A DNA stretch of 58,882 bases from Klebsormidium nitens (taxonomy: Eukaryota; Streptophyta; Klebsormidiophyceae; Klebsormidiales; Klebsormidiaceae). How positions within the stretch are numbered: position 1 is the first letter of the stretch; each line of letters starts with the position of its first letter. The stretch is from assembly GCA_000708835.1 (NCBI GenBank), contig DF237487.1:1-58882 (forward strand), in the 5' to 3' direction. Of the stretch, positions 1-11,723 are shown in pieces. Under the pieces are notes generated by a model, which saw nothing but the letters and a program-made list of their open reading frames with translations, ran no database searches and was not told where the DNA came from. Both the position numbers and the translations under genes were made by a program.

Positions 1-2217
1 AAGATTCCGACGGTTGCTGTAGGACCCGGGTATTTAGGCGCTTTGCGGCGCAGGTCTTCCGTTTTCACAGCAACTTGAGTCTTGAATATCTCCCGTAACT
101 TGCGTCCTAATTTCGGTCACCTATTTCAAAGAGTGCCGTACGCGGTCAAGTCAATTTCCCACCGGCCACCAAGGCCGAGTCAGTGGTCGATGTAATCTCG
201 TACGTCGATCTTCCTCCAAGTTCCACGATCGACGGTTCTTTCGTTGACGGATCGTCACCGACGTCTGTCGGTAGAGCTGTAGCGTCCAGCGTTCCCCGGA
301 ACGGAACGCCCCTCCGACTCGACCAGAAGTGTCGCGTCGCTTCAACTTCAAGTTCGTTCTGGCAGGGCCGCTTTCACAGAATTTAATCGTAACCGTTTTT
401 GCCGGGCGGATGCCACGTTGGCAACCCAAAGCGGGAAAGTAACGTTTTGCACGTGTACCTTTTCCGGTCCTTTTTGATCTTTTTGGACGAGAGAGCGCAT
501 TCCCATCATGTTGTCAATGTATAACAGCCTGTAAAATTCTCGTTACGACACTAGTCAAACCCAAAAATATGCCTAAGCCAATGTCAAACCGGAAATTTTT
601 GTAACGGTCCGCCCGTCTGCGTGAATGGGCGCCTAGTTGCGACCCCAGCGTGTCGAGCCACCACCTCACGCGACACGCAAGATTTTGTGATTGTGCAAGT
701 CAGGGCCCAGACTCGCCCCATGGCCCCCAGGACGTTGGAACAAGGAGGAAGACTTGCGCAGCATCGCGCTCGCCGCTGGGACGCAACGCAGCTGGTTTTG
801 TGGTACCGTAAAAGTTTGAAGCAAAGAGGGCTCAGCAGCTTTGTGCTAACACAGTAACAGAGGCGGGGCAGCCTGTGTGGGCATCTCTGGTCTAGGAATC
901 CTCTTGCTTTAACAGGAGCCTGCTCGTTCAAAGGTAAGCGTCCCCCTCTTTTTGCTGCTTCCCCCCTCTTGAATGGAGGGGTTGGTTTCGGTGCTGAGAA
1001 GGGGTTCAGTGCGGTCCGGTCAGCTCTTGATGTCGAACGAGCTTTTCAATGGTATGTGTGATGCCCAATCCCAGTGGTCCAGTGGAGCAGGAGATTTGTT
1101 AGAAACCAGCTTATAACGTATGTCTTCATCTTTTGGTCGCAAAAGATGTCAAACAAAACAAAACCGCGATACACAACTGGATGTGCAGACCGTTAATCAC
1201 AAGGTGGATGCCATTGTAGAACAGAAGCATTGGCTCATTCACACTCATGCTGTTGTGCTTTTGTCTGCTGTGATGTTTGTCTAGTCCTTGATTATATATT
1301 TTAAGACTCTGTACGTCAACTTTGTATGAGGACCATCGTGCACCTGACTCGTTTGCAGTGGCAGATGCTTAGCTAAGAAGTGGTGATTTCTCTGAGCATT
1401 CATTTTTTTGGTGAAATGCATTTAGGCAGCTGCTTCTCTGCGTCACACCGCTAGTTGGAATTGTTAGTTGAAAATCTTGGAAATGGCAACCTATGTTACA
1501 AGTAGTGGCTAAGTTAAAACACAGCAGTAGGAGCTTGTAGGACACTATCCAAGCCGGGGACATATTGACATCAGTAAGTACAACGCGAATATGTGGAAAA
1601 TCAGTTACTATGTGAAGTCAGCCCCCAAGAGTTTCGCCTAGGATAGCAGTTTACTTGACAAATTACAAGCAATGAATGGAACAGAGGGCATGTGGACCTC
1701 AAGGATATCAACATATGTATTGTTGCTCTTATTGAGCTTCTAGGTTGCTGCTCTTACCGGTCCCAATTTTTCCAAAGAAGGAGTCTCATCCTTTCAACAA
1801 AGAAGCAGGCACAGAAGACAGTACTGGACGTACCGGCCCAATTTAGGGAATGAAGTGCCGAGGCATACATCTGCTGTTACATTGACATAGTCAGCTCTCA
1901 AACGTCATCTCAACATCGACTCTCCTATTGTTGACGCAGAAGACTGGCTGCCTTGATCGATTTTTGTAGGTGGCCAGCCGCTGTCAAACATGCTACAATC
2001 CACTCTTCGACAGATCTTGTAACAAATGTTTGTTGCTTGATGCAGAAGGATGGTTGGAACGGAATCTGCCATGGGGCCAGGTGCATTTCAGCTATGACGA
2101 GCAAAGTGCCAAAGTTGCAGATAAGTAGCCAGTGCCAACCGTCTCTTGTTTTATCGGTTGCAGAAGCATGGTCGTCGCAGCTCAAGTCTCCAGGAAGCGT
2201 CTGCAAAAGCTCAGAGC
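1..2217 (+). promoter_or_regulatory. Promoter, leader exon and first intron of the RING gene
   Basis: No convincing coding sequence is seen before 2218. A non-coding leader exon appears to end at 933, at a consensus donor (AAG then gtaagc). It is followed by a T-rich intron to 2163, where a cag acceptor opens the next exon at 2164. In the phase needed to join that exon, the leader exon has a TAA stop close to the donor and no ATG after it, so it is 5' untranslated. An ATG at 2168 in another frame opens a 21-codon upstream ORF that overlaps the chosen start at 2218 and could reduce translation. The transcription start is not identified; the first 600 bases show nothing I can name. Confidence 0.5.
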
Positions 2218-5200
2218 ATGGAATCGGAGGTGATGGACGCAGCTACAGGGCAAGGCGTCCGATTGGACCTCAGTCCCAAGGAGCGCCAGGCTCTCTACCT
2301 AGTGAGGCGCAGCAGGCGCGCGAGGCACCGGGCGAGAAACAGCCCCACAGGAACTGGGTCCACTTTCCGGGAGTCTCTCTCGCCTGACGCCCTGGAAAAT
2401 AACAGCAAGGTCTGGGGGGGAAGCAGAGGAGATGCGAGTATAGGGGGCAGAGTGTGGGGAAGAGAAGGAGCGCCTCTCCAGGAGAAAGATCTGCACAGAG
2501 AAGGGGGATCAGGCGCCTTGTGGGGGGGTCCCAACCGCCATGCCCAAAGAAGACCCTCTGCTCAAGGACGTGGGGAGGGGGAGGCTGACGAGCGCTTGCG
2601 GGCCGACGAGAACGTGGGGCACGACACGTTTTCGGAGTCGCTGTGTTCTCCCGCCACGTTACAGAAGCTGCAGGACCACAGTCGGTTGAAATGGGGGGCC
2701 CAGTCTCGAGAACTACATTCAAATGGGGTGGGCGTTCACGGTAGTGGTCAGGAGGGGCGGCAGGGAGGTGTGAACGGGCAGGACAGCCCAGCCTGGAGGC
2801 AGGACACTGATAGCGAGCAGTGGGGCAGGGTGGAACGAGCCGCAACGGGAAAGCGAGCCGGGCAGTATGAGGTGCGGGCCTGTCCTTACACTTAACCGCA
2901 CAAAGATGTATAAGGTCCTGCCATTATAAACTCTCTGCTTCTTAGTGCCTAAAAGGCGTAGTTCGTTGTCCTCGGGTGTCCTCTGGTCCTCCTGGTTGAG
3001 CTTTGCTTGGAATCCGGTTGATGCTGGGCAAGGTTTGTACTATTTGGCTTTTGAAATCTCGAGTATCTTTAGAGGACTCAGTGTCTTTGGTTTGTTGTCC
3101 GCAGCAAAGAACCTGGCTGTAGGCTGCCACCTGAATCACAGCTTTTCGGAGACTTGTTTGAGCTCCGTTCTTCCCCCCTCTGACTCCCTCCACTTCGAGA
3201 AGCTTTCATCGAATTGTTTTTTTGGCACCTGCAGCTTTCAAAGAGCAGAGCCATCCGCCTTTCTAGACGGTGATGTCAGCCGTCGTTGCAGGGTCTGGTC
3301 AATCATGTTTACAGCTCTTTCTGTTCCGCCCTTCAAATAGGCGAATAAAGCAGTAGCGTATACGCAGATTCTTGTCTTGATGCTGAAACTGCTCTTGTCT
3401 TCAACTCCGCAGGATTGGCAGTACGATCCTCGACGGATGGCCCTTGCTCAGGGTCGAGAAAACGGGGCCGTGTTGAGAGAACACGAGGACGCTTCTCCCG
3501 GTGTCTCTCCAAACAATGTGCTCCAGTGGGATCGAGCTTCCCAGGTATCGCGTTGATCCATTTCCCATCCGCTACTGGGGGCGTCCTTCCAGATTGCTTT
3601 GGACATCGCGCAGCTCTTGCTTTGTGACTGGGAGGAACCTTTGTGTGCATTGACTGAGCAGGCAGAGCTGCCGGCTTAGGGGACTATTGGCAATTACGAA
3701 GTCCCCTCAAGCACAGCATGATCGAAGGCCGGCAATTGGTTTTAGCTGCGGGTACTCTGGAACAACCTTGCAAAAGCCTGTAGGGGACAGAGACAAGATC
3801 GGAGACTCCGAGTGTTGCTACAAGTTTTTGAGCTCGTGCCTTTTGAGCGGTGCCTCGGCTGCTTGGTTCCGGGATGCCTTCTTGAAGCTTACACATGTTC
3901 TTTCTTCCGGCTCTGTGATTTGTAACATCGCAAAAGAGGGACTGTTGCAGTTGAGATCTGCTGCAGACATGCAGGCTCATCACGACGGGGTACATGGACC
4001 AAATTTCGACAAGATCGTTGAGGTTCTTGCAAGCAACTAGACAGGTTTGGTCTGTTGTAGTCGTGCTCCTCAGCTGCTATTGTTTCTCCTCTCAATCTGG
4101 ATGATTGGTCGGCTCTTAATTGGCGCACAGGATTGAAGTTCTCCTTGTCTAGGAAGGGGGGGAAAAAAGGAAGGAATGAAGATATTGCTTTTTATTGGAT
4201 AATAGGTGGCCGCCGAGATGCGAACGTCTCTCAACCCCTCCACACCAAAATTTGCCCAACCGTTAACTGTTCTCTCATAACCTGTTGTTGACAGCATTTG
4301 CTTTTATCTTTGCAGTCTTCCCACGTGCACTGGCACCCCTCTCACCACGAGGCGTCATGCCGGGGGGACGACAGCGGCGGCGAGACCCCGTGCCCTTTCT
4401 GTGCGCAGGCGTGCTGCACGGAAGAGGTGAGCCGCTGATTCCAAGTCTTCCAAGCTTTAGCTTACATTTTGCGTCTCTTTCTGAATATTGGAATCATCTC
4501 AATCGAATTTCTATGAACTTTAGGCAACGTCACAGCGGTCTTTGGGAGAGAAGATGGAGTAACGGCTTCTTGAAAGATTGGTGCCCAATTAGACTGTACG
4601 ATTTGTTGCTTTGAAGGTGGCCGCCCGGCACAAGTCGACCTCCTCAGCGGCTCGACCTGTAACTTATACACTTTACTGGACAGCTTGCATTTTGAAGCTG
4701 GCAGGAATCGATCCACTCCCAGTGCCCTCTGCGGCAACTGACTGTTGCTTATGCTCCTCCAATCCCACGCATTCGAAACCCATCGTCTACCAAGTGTCTT
4801 CTGGCACTTTGTTGAAGCATTTATCAAGAATGGGAGCAGGTCTTTTTAGCTTCGAAAAAGCACGCGTGCGCCCTCATAAGCATAACTTTATTGTTTCTTA
4901 CAGGCCAACTCGCTTCGCTGCCATGACGCCACGTGTCACGCCGATGGCTACCATCCGCCGAGCCGGGAAAATTCGCATGCGTGGGGAGGAAGCACTTACC
5001 CCCCGCCAACTCCGCACCCGAGGCAAAGGGCCGAAGTCCACTCCCCAAACTCCCGCCACGCCAGTCCTAAACGCGCCGCAATCTCGAAGCAACACTCCCA
5101 TGAGGCCTTGGGACACTCGCGATTGGGGAGGGATCCCTCTGCGTATCTCAACACGCGGTTCACCGAACAAGGCGGCACGGCCATGCCTTTCGTCGAGGGG

Positions 5201-8200
5201 GCCTGGCAAGGCGGCCCGAACACCCCCCTGTTTGGGTGCCCTTCCTCCCCCCTTCAAACGTTACCGCCCCGCTTCTCGCAGCCACCTTCCCCGTGTTTCA
5301 ACCACGAGTCACGGCAGGGGGCCCATTCAGACTCTTGTCGGGACCCCCCCAGAGCGCCGCACGGACAGCTCAACCCTCCTCAATATCGGATGGCGGATGG
5401 ATCCGGCGCACACGGGCCGCACGTGTCTGGGTCCGACGAACTCCGGCGGGAGTCCGAGGACCGAACGGAATGCCTAGGCCTGTCTTCGAGGCCACTGTCG
5501 CGCACGTACACGGCGCACTGCCTTTGGGATGTTCCCCCGGGGTTAGCGGCTAACCTGGCGGCAACCTACCCCCCCAAGAGCGCGCCCTTTACCCCCTACG
5601 AGAGCGGTTCTCCCGCTCGGGACCGGTTCGTGAGGCCCCTCCACCGATTTCCCGATCTCATGCCGCTGGGGGGGGTGAGTTCCCCGCTGCAAGAACCCCC
5701 CTTGATTAGCCCAGCCGTCCACACTTCGAACGGGCAGGCTGCGAGTCACGACCTGACACCTGGCAGGGATCCGGGGTGGGCAGGTGTCGCCGATATGGAC
5801 GCATCACGTGGCGACCTGCCGGCGCTTTACCCGCTCTTCAACCAGCGGGAAGCGCCATTTCACACCGTCACGCAAGAGAGGGGTGTGAAAACCTTCGCTT
5901 CTGCCAGCGACGCGCGATCTGGGCCCAGTCTGATTGGCGTCCTTAGAACTTATTATGGGACACGCACGGAGGTGCGGCCGCCAGAGGGGGCGCGCAAGCT
6001 GGCCGCGACTTACCCGGGCAACCTCCACCCCGGAAACCTGCAAAGCGCCCCCGACGTTTCGCCGAAAGGAACCGGTGACTCCTCCCAATCGCCCCCCCTG
6101 ACAGAAAGGAGAGCTTCGGTCCCAGGGAACGTGTCGGTGGTTTTGTCCCGCAGCGGGGGGGGCAGCTCACATGTTGCGCTCAGGCCGCCGTCGACCCCCC
6201 GCTTGAATCCGTCCCCCCGAACGCGGAGCCTGTTGCGCAGCAGCACCGCGGGGGAGAGCCAGAACGAGGGTGCGACCGGACGGCATTCCGGTGGGGCGGA
6301 GGGAGCGGAAATCCGGGCCGGCGAGGGGGTGGGCCGCTTTCAAGAGAAGGGCGAGGAGTCGAAGGGCTCCTCGGGCGGGGGACCGCGGAAGGAGCGAGAC
6401 AGGGAGCGGTTTCAGAGAGCGGATGCTGAGAACGAGCGGGAAAGGTGAGGGCTCCAAGCGGACTAGTGCAAACTGTCAAGCAACCATTTCGAATTGGAGC
6501 ACTTAAACTGGGCAGAGCTGGTAATTTCGTTGGAGTCTTATGAAGTCCGTAGTCATTTGCATCTAGACTGCCTTCTTTCTGCCTTACGTGAGAGTCTGAG
6601 GCTGCTCGTCTCGTAGGTATCACAACGTACAGTAAATGTTTAGGACGTGAATTCCAGTTGAAGCAGCATTCTTCGGCTCTTGAATGCGTATGCTTCTTTC
6701 ACGGAATCATAAATCACGCGAGTGCGGTCGAGCATATTGGCACCAGCTCTTAGGGAGCTCGTTCACACTCGGTCTCAGTCAGGAAAAAGGCAGAGCGCTT
6801 TGCCACTCTCTCTTCTCTTGGAAAATTAACGTCCTACCGAAGATTTTTGCTACTGCTCAGCAGATTCAAATAACCTCTACTACCAATTAAAGCCGCTGGG
6901 ATCTTCACCTTATTTTGTAACATGGAAACAACTCTGTATTCCCAAAGCCCCGAATCCCATCCAGTTCTTCATTTGTCAGTCTGAAGTCCTTGCAACTGAC
7001 ATACTCATGACCACAATAGCGCCCATCCACCTCTCACTAAGACAAGTGCCCTGAATCTGAATTCGAACTGCCGTTGCTGCAGATCGGCCCCCGAGGGGGC
7101 CAATCCGCAGGTGACACCTGGCGACGGGACAACTCCCGACCAGAGCGGTAGCGGGGCCGAGGAATGCTCCCCGGCGCTCGAACGATTGGTTTACAGCTGG
7201 CTCGACGGAATCGCGTCGCGGTTGTCGGACGTTGAGTCCGACCGGGCTGTGACGTCATCAGGAGCGTCGGACGGTTTCCCGCACCTGAGAGGCCCTGTTC
7301 GGAAGGGGTCGGTGGGCGGGGGCCTGCCGGGCGGGAGCGCTCCGGGCAAAACGGGGCCCCAAGAGATTGCAGGGGGTGTGAAGCAGCATTCAAGCCAACA
7401 CAACCTCCAACCGGGTACCAGTCAACATTCCGGCAGATCGAGCCCCCTTTCCGTCAGGTCCAGCGGAACTGACCGGAAAGGGAGCAGCGGATCGAGCCGG
7501 GACTTCCAGTCCACCGGACGGAGCCACGGGGCACCTCATGCGGACGCGGGTCCATGCGTGGAAGCCGCCGCCGTCCCGCAGAACACGGGCGGAACGCCGG
7601 CGGAAAGCCAGCGGAACGAGCGGAACTTCACGACGGCGGTTCCGTCCACGAATACGACGAGCAGCGAAAAGTTCCGCTACGAAGCGGAGGTCCAAAGAGA
7701 CCACGCAACCCTCCAGGATTGGGTTACGTTTGCGCACGACCAACAAAAGTTCCAGGTCTTACAGGCCCAGGGGAAGGGGGACGGCGGCAACGAGAGGGGC
7801 GACAAAAAGCGCTTCTCCTCGGGAGAAGCGAATGGAGGCATCTCTGCGACCGCGGAGTTCGAGTTCCTGAAGCCCCACCGGAGGACCTCGCCCCTGTCTC
7901 GTTCGCACCCCGGTTCTAATTGTAGCACCCCTACGTTGACCAAGCCCCTCCATTCAGAAGCCAACCGCTTGCCGGTGGGCGCGAGCGAGGCGGAGAGAAC
8001 CCCTCCAGCACAAAACGGGAACTACCGCTCTGGACGATTGCAACGGAACGAGCGTCAAGTGGTGAGCAATGACGAACAAGCGGAGAGCCTAGAACGCCCG
8101 CAGTCTGCGGATGCGGAGGGTCGGCAGGAGGAGCAAGGCGAGCCACGCCGCGGGTTTCCGGAGCGACTTTTGAAGATGCAGCGGTGTCAGATATGTTGCG

Positions 8201-8325
8201 AGGAGATTGGGGATAGGGATGCGGTGTATGCCCCGCCGGGGTGCTGGCACTTCTGTCATTTCGAGTGCGTGGGCCACTTATTATTAGATAAGCCGATGTC
8301 GTGTGCCTACTGTACTCAGCTGTAG
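2218..8325 (+). CDS. RING-H2 zinc-finger protein, long disordered type (putative E3 ubiquitin ligase)
   Basis: Five coding exons, 2218-2871, 3413-3544, 4316-4426, 4904-6444 and 7083-8325, join in phase through GT-AG introns into 1226 residues. The C-terminus, about residues 1181-1223, has a canonical RING-H2 spacing: C-x2-C-x15-C-x1-H-x2-H-x2-C-x11-C-x2-C. RING fingers of this type recruit E2 enzymes and usually mark ubiquitin ligases, so that role is inferred. A second cysteine/histidine cluster spans the third and fourth exons (Cys 288, 291, 295, 296, then Cys 305 and 310 with His 306 and 311), possibly another zinc site. The rest is Ser/Pro/Gly/Arg-rich and probably disordered, with a recurring LAATYP phrase. 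The start is the first in-frame ATG of exon 2164-2871. No substrate or orthologue is recognised. The reading frame is well supported; the function is tentative. Confidence 0.8.
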
Positions 8326-9718
8326 ATGCACGAGTGGTTATATTGAGAGAGGCCCTGCGCAGCGCGGTTGGTAAAGTATGTAGCCAGTTGAGTTTTGCAG
8401 GATGTACAATGGTCTGCCGAAGTGCTCGACGAGACGCATGCACGTCCTATTGTGCTCGCACCGTAGTTACATACGTTCAGGGATTCATTGAATAGGGCCT
8501 TAGCGTACCAAGTACAGCTATGATTGCTTCGATCAGAGGAATACGGGTATCAATCATCAGTACACCGTACAACGTAGATACAGATTGAATTATCAGGACG
8601 CTATGATATTGAACCTTCAAGCAAGCTAATTTGTACCACCCCTAAAGACAGTCCAAAAGATAGTAGCCTAGGGTAGATCTGTTACGGGTTAGGCGGGCAA
8701 CCGGTCGGCGGTAGTATCTGGGAGGGTACTATATTTGTAGTTTGCACTTTTATTTGAACACTTGAAATCGCTTGCCGCCGGATCCTGCTTATGGGCGCCT
8801 GCCAGCCTGCCTGACGATTTTATTTGGAAATATGTACGATGGGAATATTAACAGTCGTGCCGGTCTTCAGCAGTTTCAAGAGCGGCATGATTGCCCGACA
8901 TGTGAACTAAGTGCTGGGCACTAGTGTCGAATGTCAGATTTCAGAGCATGGCCGTTTGAAGGTATACTAACAGAAAGTGTGCCACTTTCTGTACCGCCCG
9001 CAGCGCGCACGGTGCACGCCGCGGGCGATCGGCTTCAGACACGTACGCTGAATTGAGGCGGCAGGGCCCAGCTGCGGTGCCGCATTAGTACGAAAACTTA
9101 GGCCGGCCCGGTGCCCGTCCATGCGAAACAATCAGATCACGTCTCAGTCTGAGTGCAATTATATATATATGATGACTGCCACTGTGTCATATACCGTATA
9201 GTTGAGGATCGGATTGGGCTAGCTTGCAACTCCAGTACGTTGATGCAATTAATGACTCGGATGAGCTAGGCCAAAAACAACCAGGCATCCGGGCAGCGGT
9301 GAGAACTGCACCAAATCAAGTTACCAAAATCTAGCTAGAAGGCCGGTAGATCGGTTCGAAGATCGCAGCCAATCACTCTGATAATTACTAGTCTTATGTT
9401 GCAGACAAGCATATATCCTATCTAGATTCCGATCGAAACAGTTATCTGACAGGCAACCGAGCAGTTAGAGTGAATCGAGCGGGATGGCAAATGCTCTACA
9501 ACATTCAATACAATTCCACTACGTTTATTACAACAGCTTCTCAAATACAGATCTTCTACAGCCTACAAAATGGAACCGTGTTGGGACCGTGTTCAGTATG
9601 TTAGCACTCTGTATACCCCAGGCAAAGGCGTGATTACTGGTTCAGTGGTCAGATACTTGCATACTATAACATGCACAAAGCGTTGGCTTGTCAAAAGCCT
9701 CACGTGAGCTCGAGTAGA
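8326..9718. other. 3' flank of the RING gene and intergenic DNA
   Basis: After the TAG at 8323-8325 no ORF of note is seen. The stretch holds the untranslated end of the RING gene and AT-rich spacer with a short AT run near 9162-9173. No RNA gene, transposon terminus or conserved coding stretch is recognised. Confidence 0.5.
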
Positions 9719-10225
9719 TTACGGCACCCGTGCAGCCCTCAAAGACTGGATTGTCGAGCCCGGCAGGTTGTGAACGAAGCTCCTAATCTGCTCTTTAAGA
9801 GCAGACTCCTTAATGTCCACCCGCTCATGACGTTCCATCACTTTCGTGTACCGTGGAGCAACGAGTTGGTAGAATAGGATGCCAAACGCCTTGATAAGGT
9901 CGACGAACTCCACGGACTGATCGCCCGGAAAGCGAGTTTGATGTAAACTGTCGTGATTGCAGTGAGAAATTTTAGTGTTCCCAATTGCAGTTTTCATCGA
10001 AGAACGATTGCAGTCCAAGCCAAGATATGGAAACCTCGGGCTGCGCGCACCTCGATATACAGCAGCCATGTTACGAATGTAAGTCGAAGTACCATTTCGG
10101 CTCACGGGGAATCGCATCAATGCTGAGCTGCACCTCATTGCTGCCACATCAGTGTCCATGTTTGAAAGAAAGATCAGATGAGATTGTTTTCTGCAATCCT
10201 GCAAGCTGCAGGAACATCCCCTCAT
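9719..10225 (-). CDS. Doubtful ORF, possibly the terminal exon of an unrecognised gene
   Basis: An ATG-initiated 168-codon frame runs on the minus strand. Its last 65 codons, after a possible acceptor near 9924, read as a plausible amphipathic protein tail with alternating hydrophobic and charged residues (for example DLIKAFGILFYQLVAP). The first part is rich in Cys, Arg and Ser and looks less protein-like. No family is recognised and no upstream exon was found. Similar-length ORFs occur by chance elsewhere in the window, so this may be non-coding. Confidence 0.2.
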   Translation of the reverse strand: MRGCSCSLQDCRKQSHLIFLSNMDTDVAAMRCSSALMRFPVSRNGTSTYIRNMAAVYRGARSPRFPYLGLDCNRSSMKTAIGNTKISHCNHDSLHQTRFPGDQSVEFVDLIKAFGILFYQLVAPRYTKVMERHERVDIKESALKEQIRSFVHNLPGSTIQSLRAARVP

Positions 10226-11723
10226 TCCCTGCGAGTCACCTCTGTAGCAGTCAGACGTCTCTGATCAATTCTAGTGCTGCCCGCTTCCGCTGACAGTGCT
10301 TATCGCTCAATTGCAAGGCGTCTATTCGCAAAATGTGGGGCAGCTTGAAAGGACGGCCAGAAAAAGATCTGGGAGTGTCGGCAAGAACGAACAGCCGTAT
10401 GCTTACTCGAGTCCGACTGACTCCGACTAGCTAGACTGACTCGATCGGATGGCTTGTACTAGGGCCAGCCGCGGTCAAAGGCGCGTCCCTTTGTACTGCC
10501 ATGGTGCTCATGTTGATCATAAGGTATGCTCTCACGACAACCCCTCTAAAGAATAAGCCCGGGACCTCGGATGGGCGGAACTGAGTTCCAGACTCGACCG
10601 TTCCTGAATGCGCAGTATTAGGGCAAACCTTTGATATCGGCCGGCCTCGCGTCTCTGATGCCATAATTGCGGGCAATAATTGCTGAGGCATAGCGACGCC
10701 GTGACTATTTAAGCAGGCTCTTAGTAAGCTCCGATCAACGGTTCAAGTTCAACTTTACTCTCCGTGATGAATGATACCCCTCCACTGCCATACCCCTGCG
10801 TGGTACCCCGAATTCCGATAAACAATCCCATTGCGGACTCACGTTATCTGGAGGGGTGCCAAATTAAGCGTTGGACTAAAACACTTCAGAATAGATTCAT
10901 GCAGTCAGGCTACACAGGCGCTTTCTCGGACAAAACGAAGACAGTGACCAATGCTCTAACGTTATGGCAATGCTTACATGCGCATCATTCTGAGTAGCTA
11001 GTCACGTAACATCCACCGCAAGTATCGAGTACAAGAAGGCAGTACCGTCCATACACGTCTCTGCCGTCATATCAGGTTCATCACACCACACTGAGCAGCG
11101 GCGGCTTTGACTTGGACACTTGCGTGAGCGTCCGACCGCGGACGGTCCAGGTCTGCCGTCGCGTCTTCAAGCCAGTGCCACCATGGATTTTCGTATGCTT
11201 CTAGCTCGTGCAAAGTGTGATATTATACGCATGCCCTATTTAGATCGAACGTTATAAGAGTGCTGGCCACAGTCTAGCCGGTGCGCGCACGCCATTCATT
11301 CATTCATTCAAGCCGGCCCACTGTTGCAACAATCTCCAACGTAGGGAGGGCCGCCAGCTCTTCGTTGTGCCAGTGGCGATACTACAGATAGCCCGTGCAA
11401 TTACGACCAGCAGCAACTTTCAAAACGTAAATTGCAGCACAAGGGGTTCTAGCCATGACATGTCTCGCCCGCCGGCCCTTGCATTCTGCACGACGGACTC
11501 CGCCCGCTGCCCAACAAGCATGATCGTCGGGGACCATGAAGCTCATAGGCTCCGCTTATAAGGCCATCATGGCATGCCAGGCACATGTGCAAATTTTGGC
11601 TCGAGAGGATTCTCACTGTCCTGACCTCGGTGCTTCCACAATCGCTGTACAAACTCCACTTCCTCGCCATTGGAAGAGTATCTTTAACTTCTATATGTGC
11701 AAAAGATCTTAGCGAAGACCATA
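10226..11723. other. Intergenic DNA downstream of the ankyrin-PH gene
   Basis: No supported gene. The part next to 11723 should contain the 3' untranslated end of the ankyrin-PH transcript, which runs leftward. A short ATTC microsatellite lies at about 11293-11312. Short ORFs here (such as 10764-10997 on the plus strand) have no recognisable features. Confidence 0.4.

Noticed and set aside
621-857. ORF in the leader region of the RING gene
   Set aside because: It has no ATG start and stops before the donor at 933, so it fits an untranslated leader.
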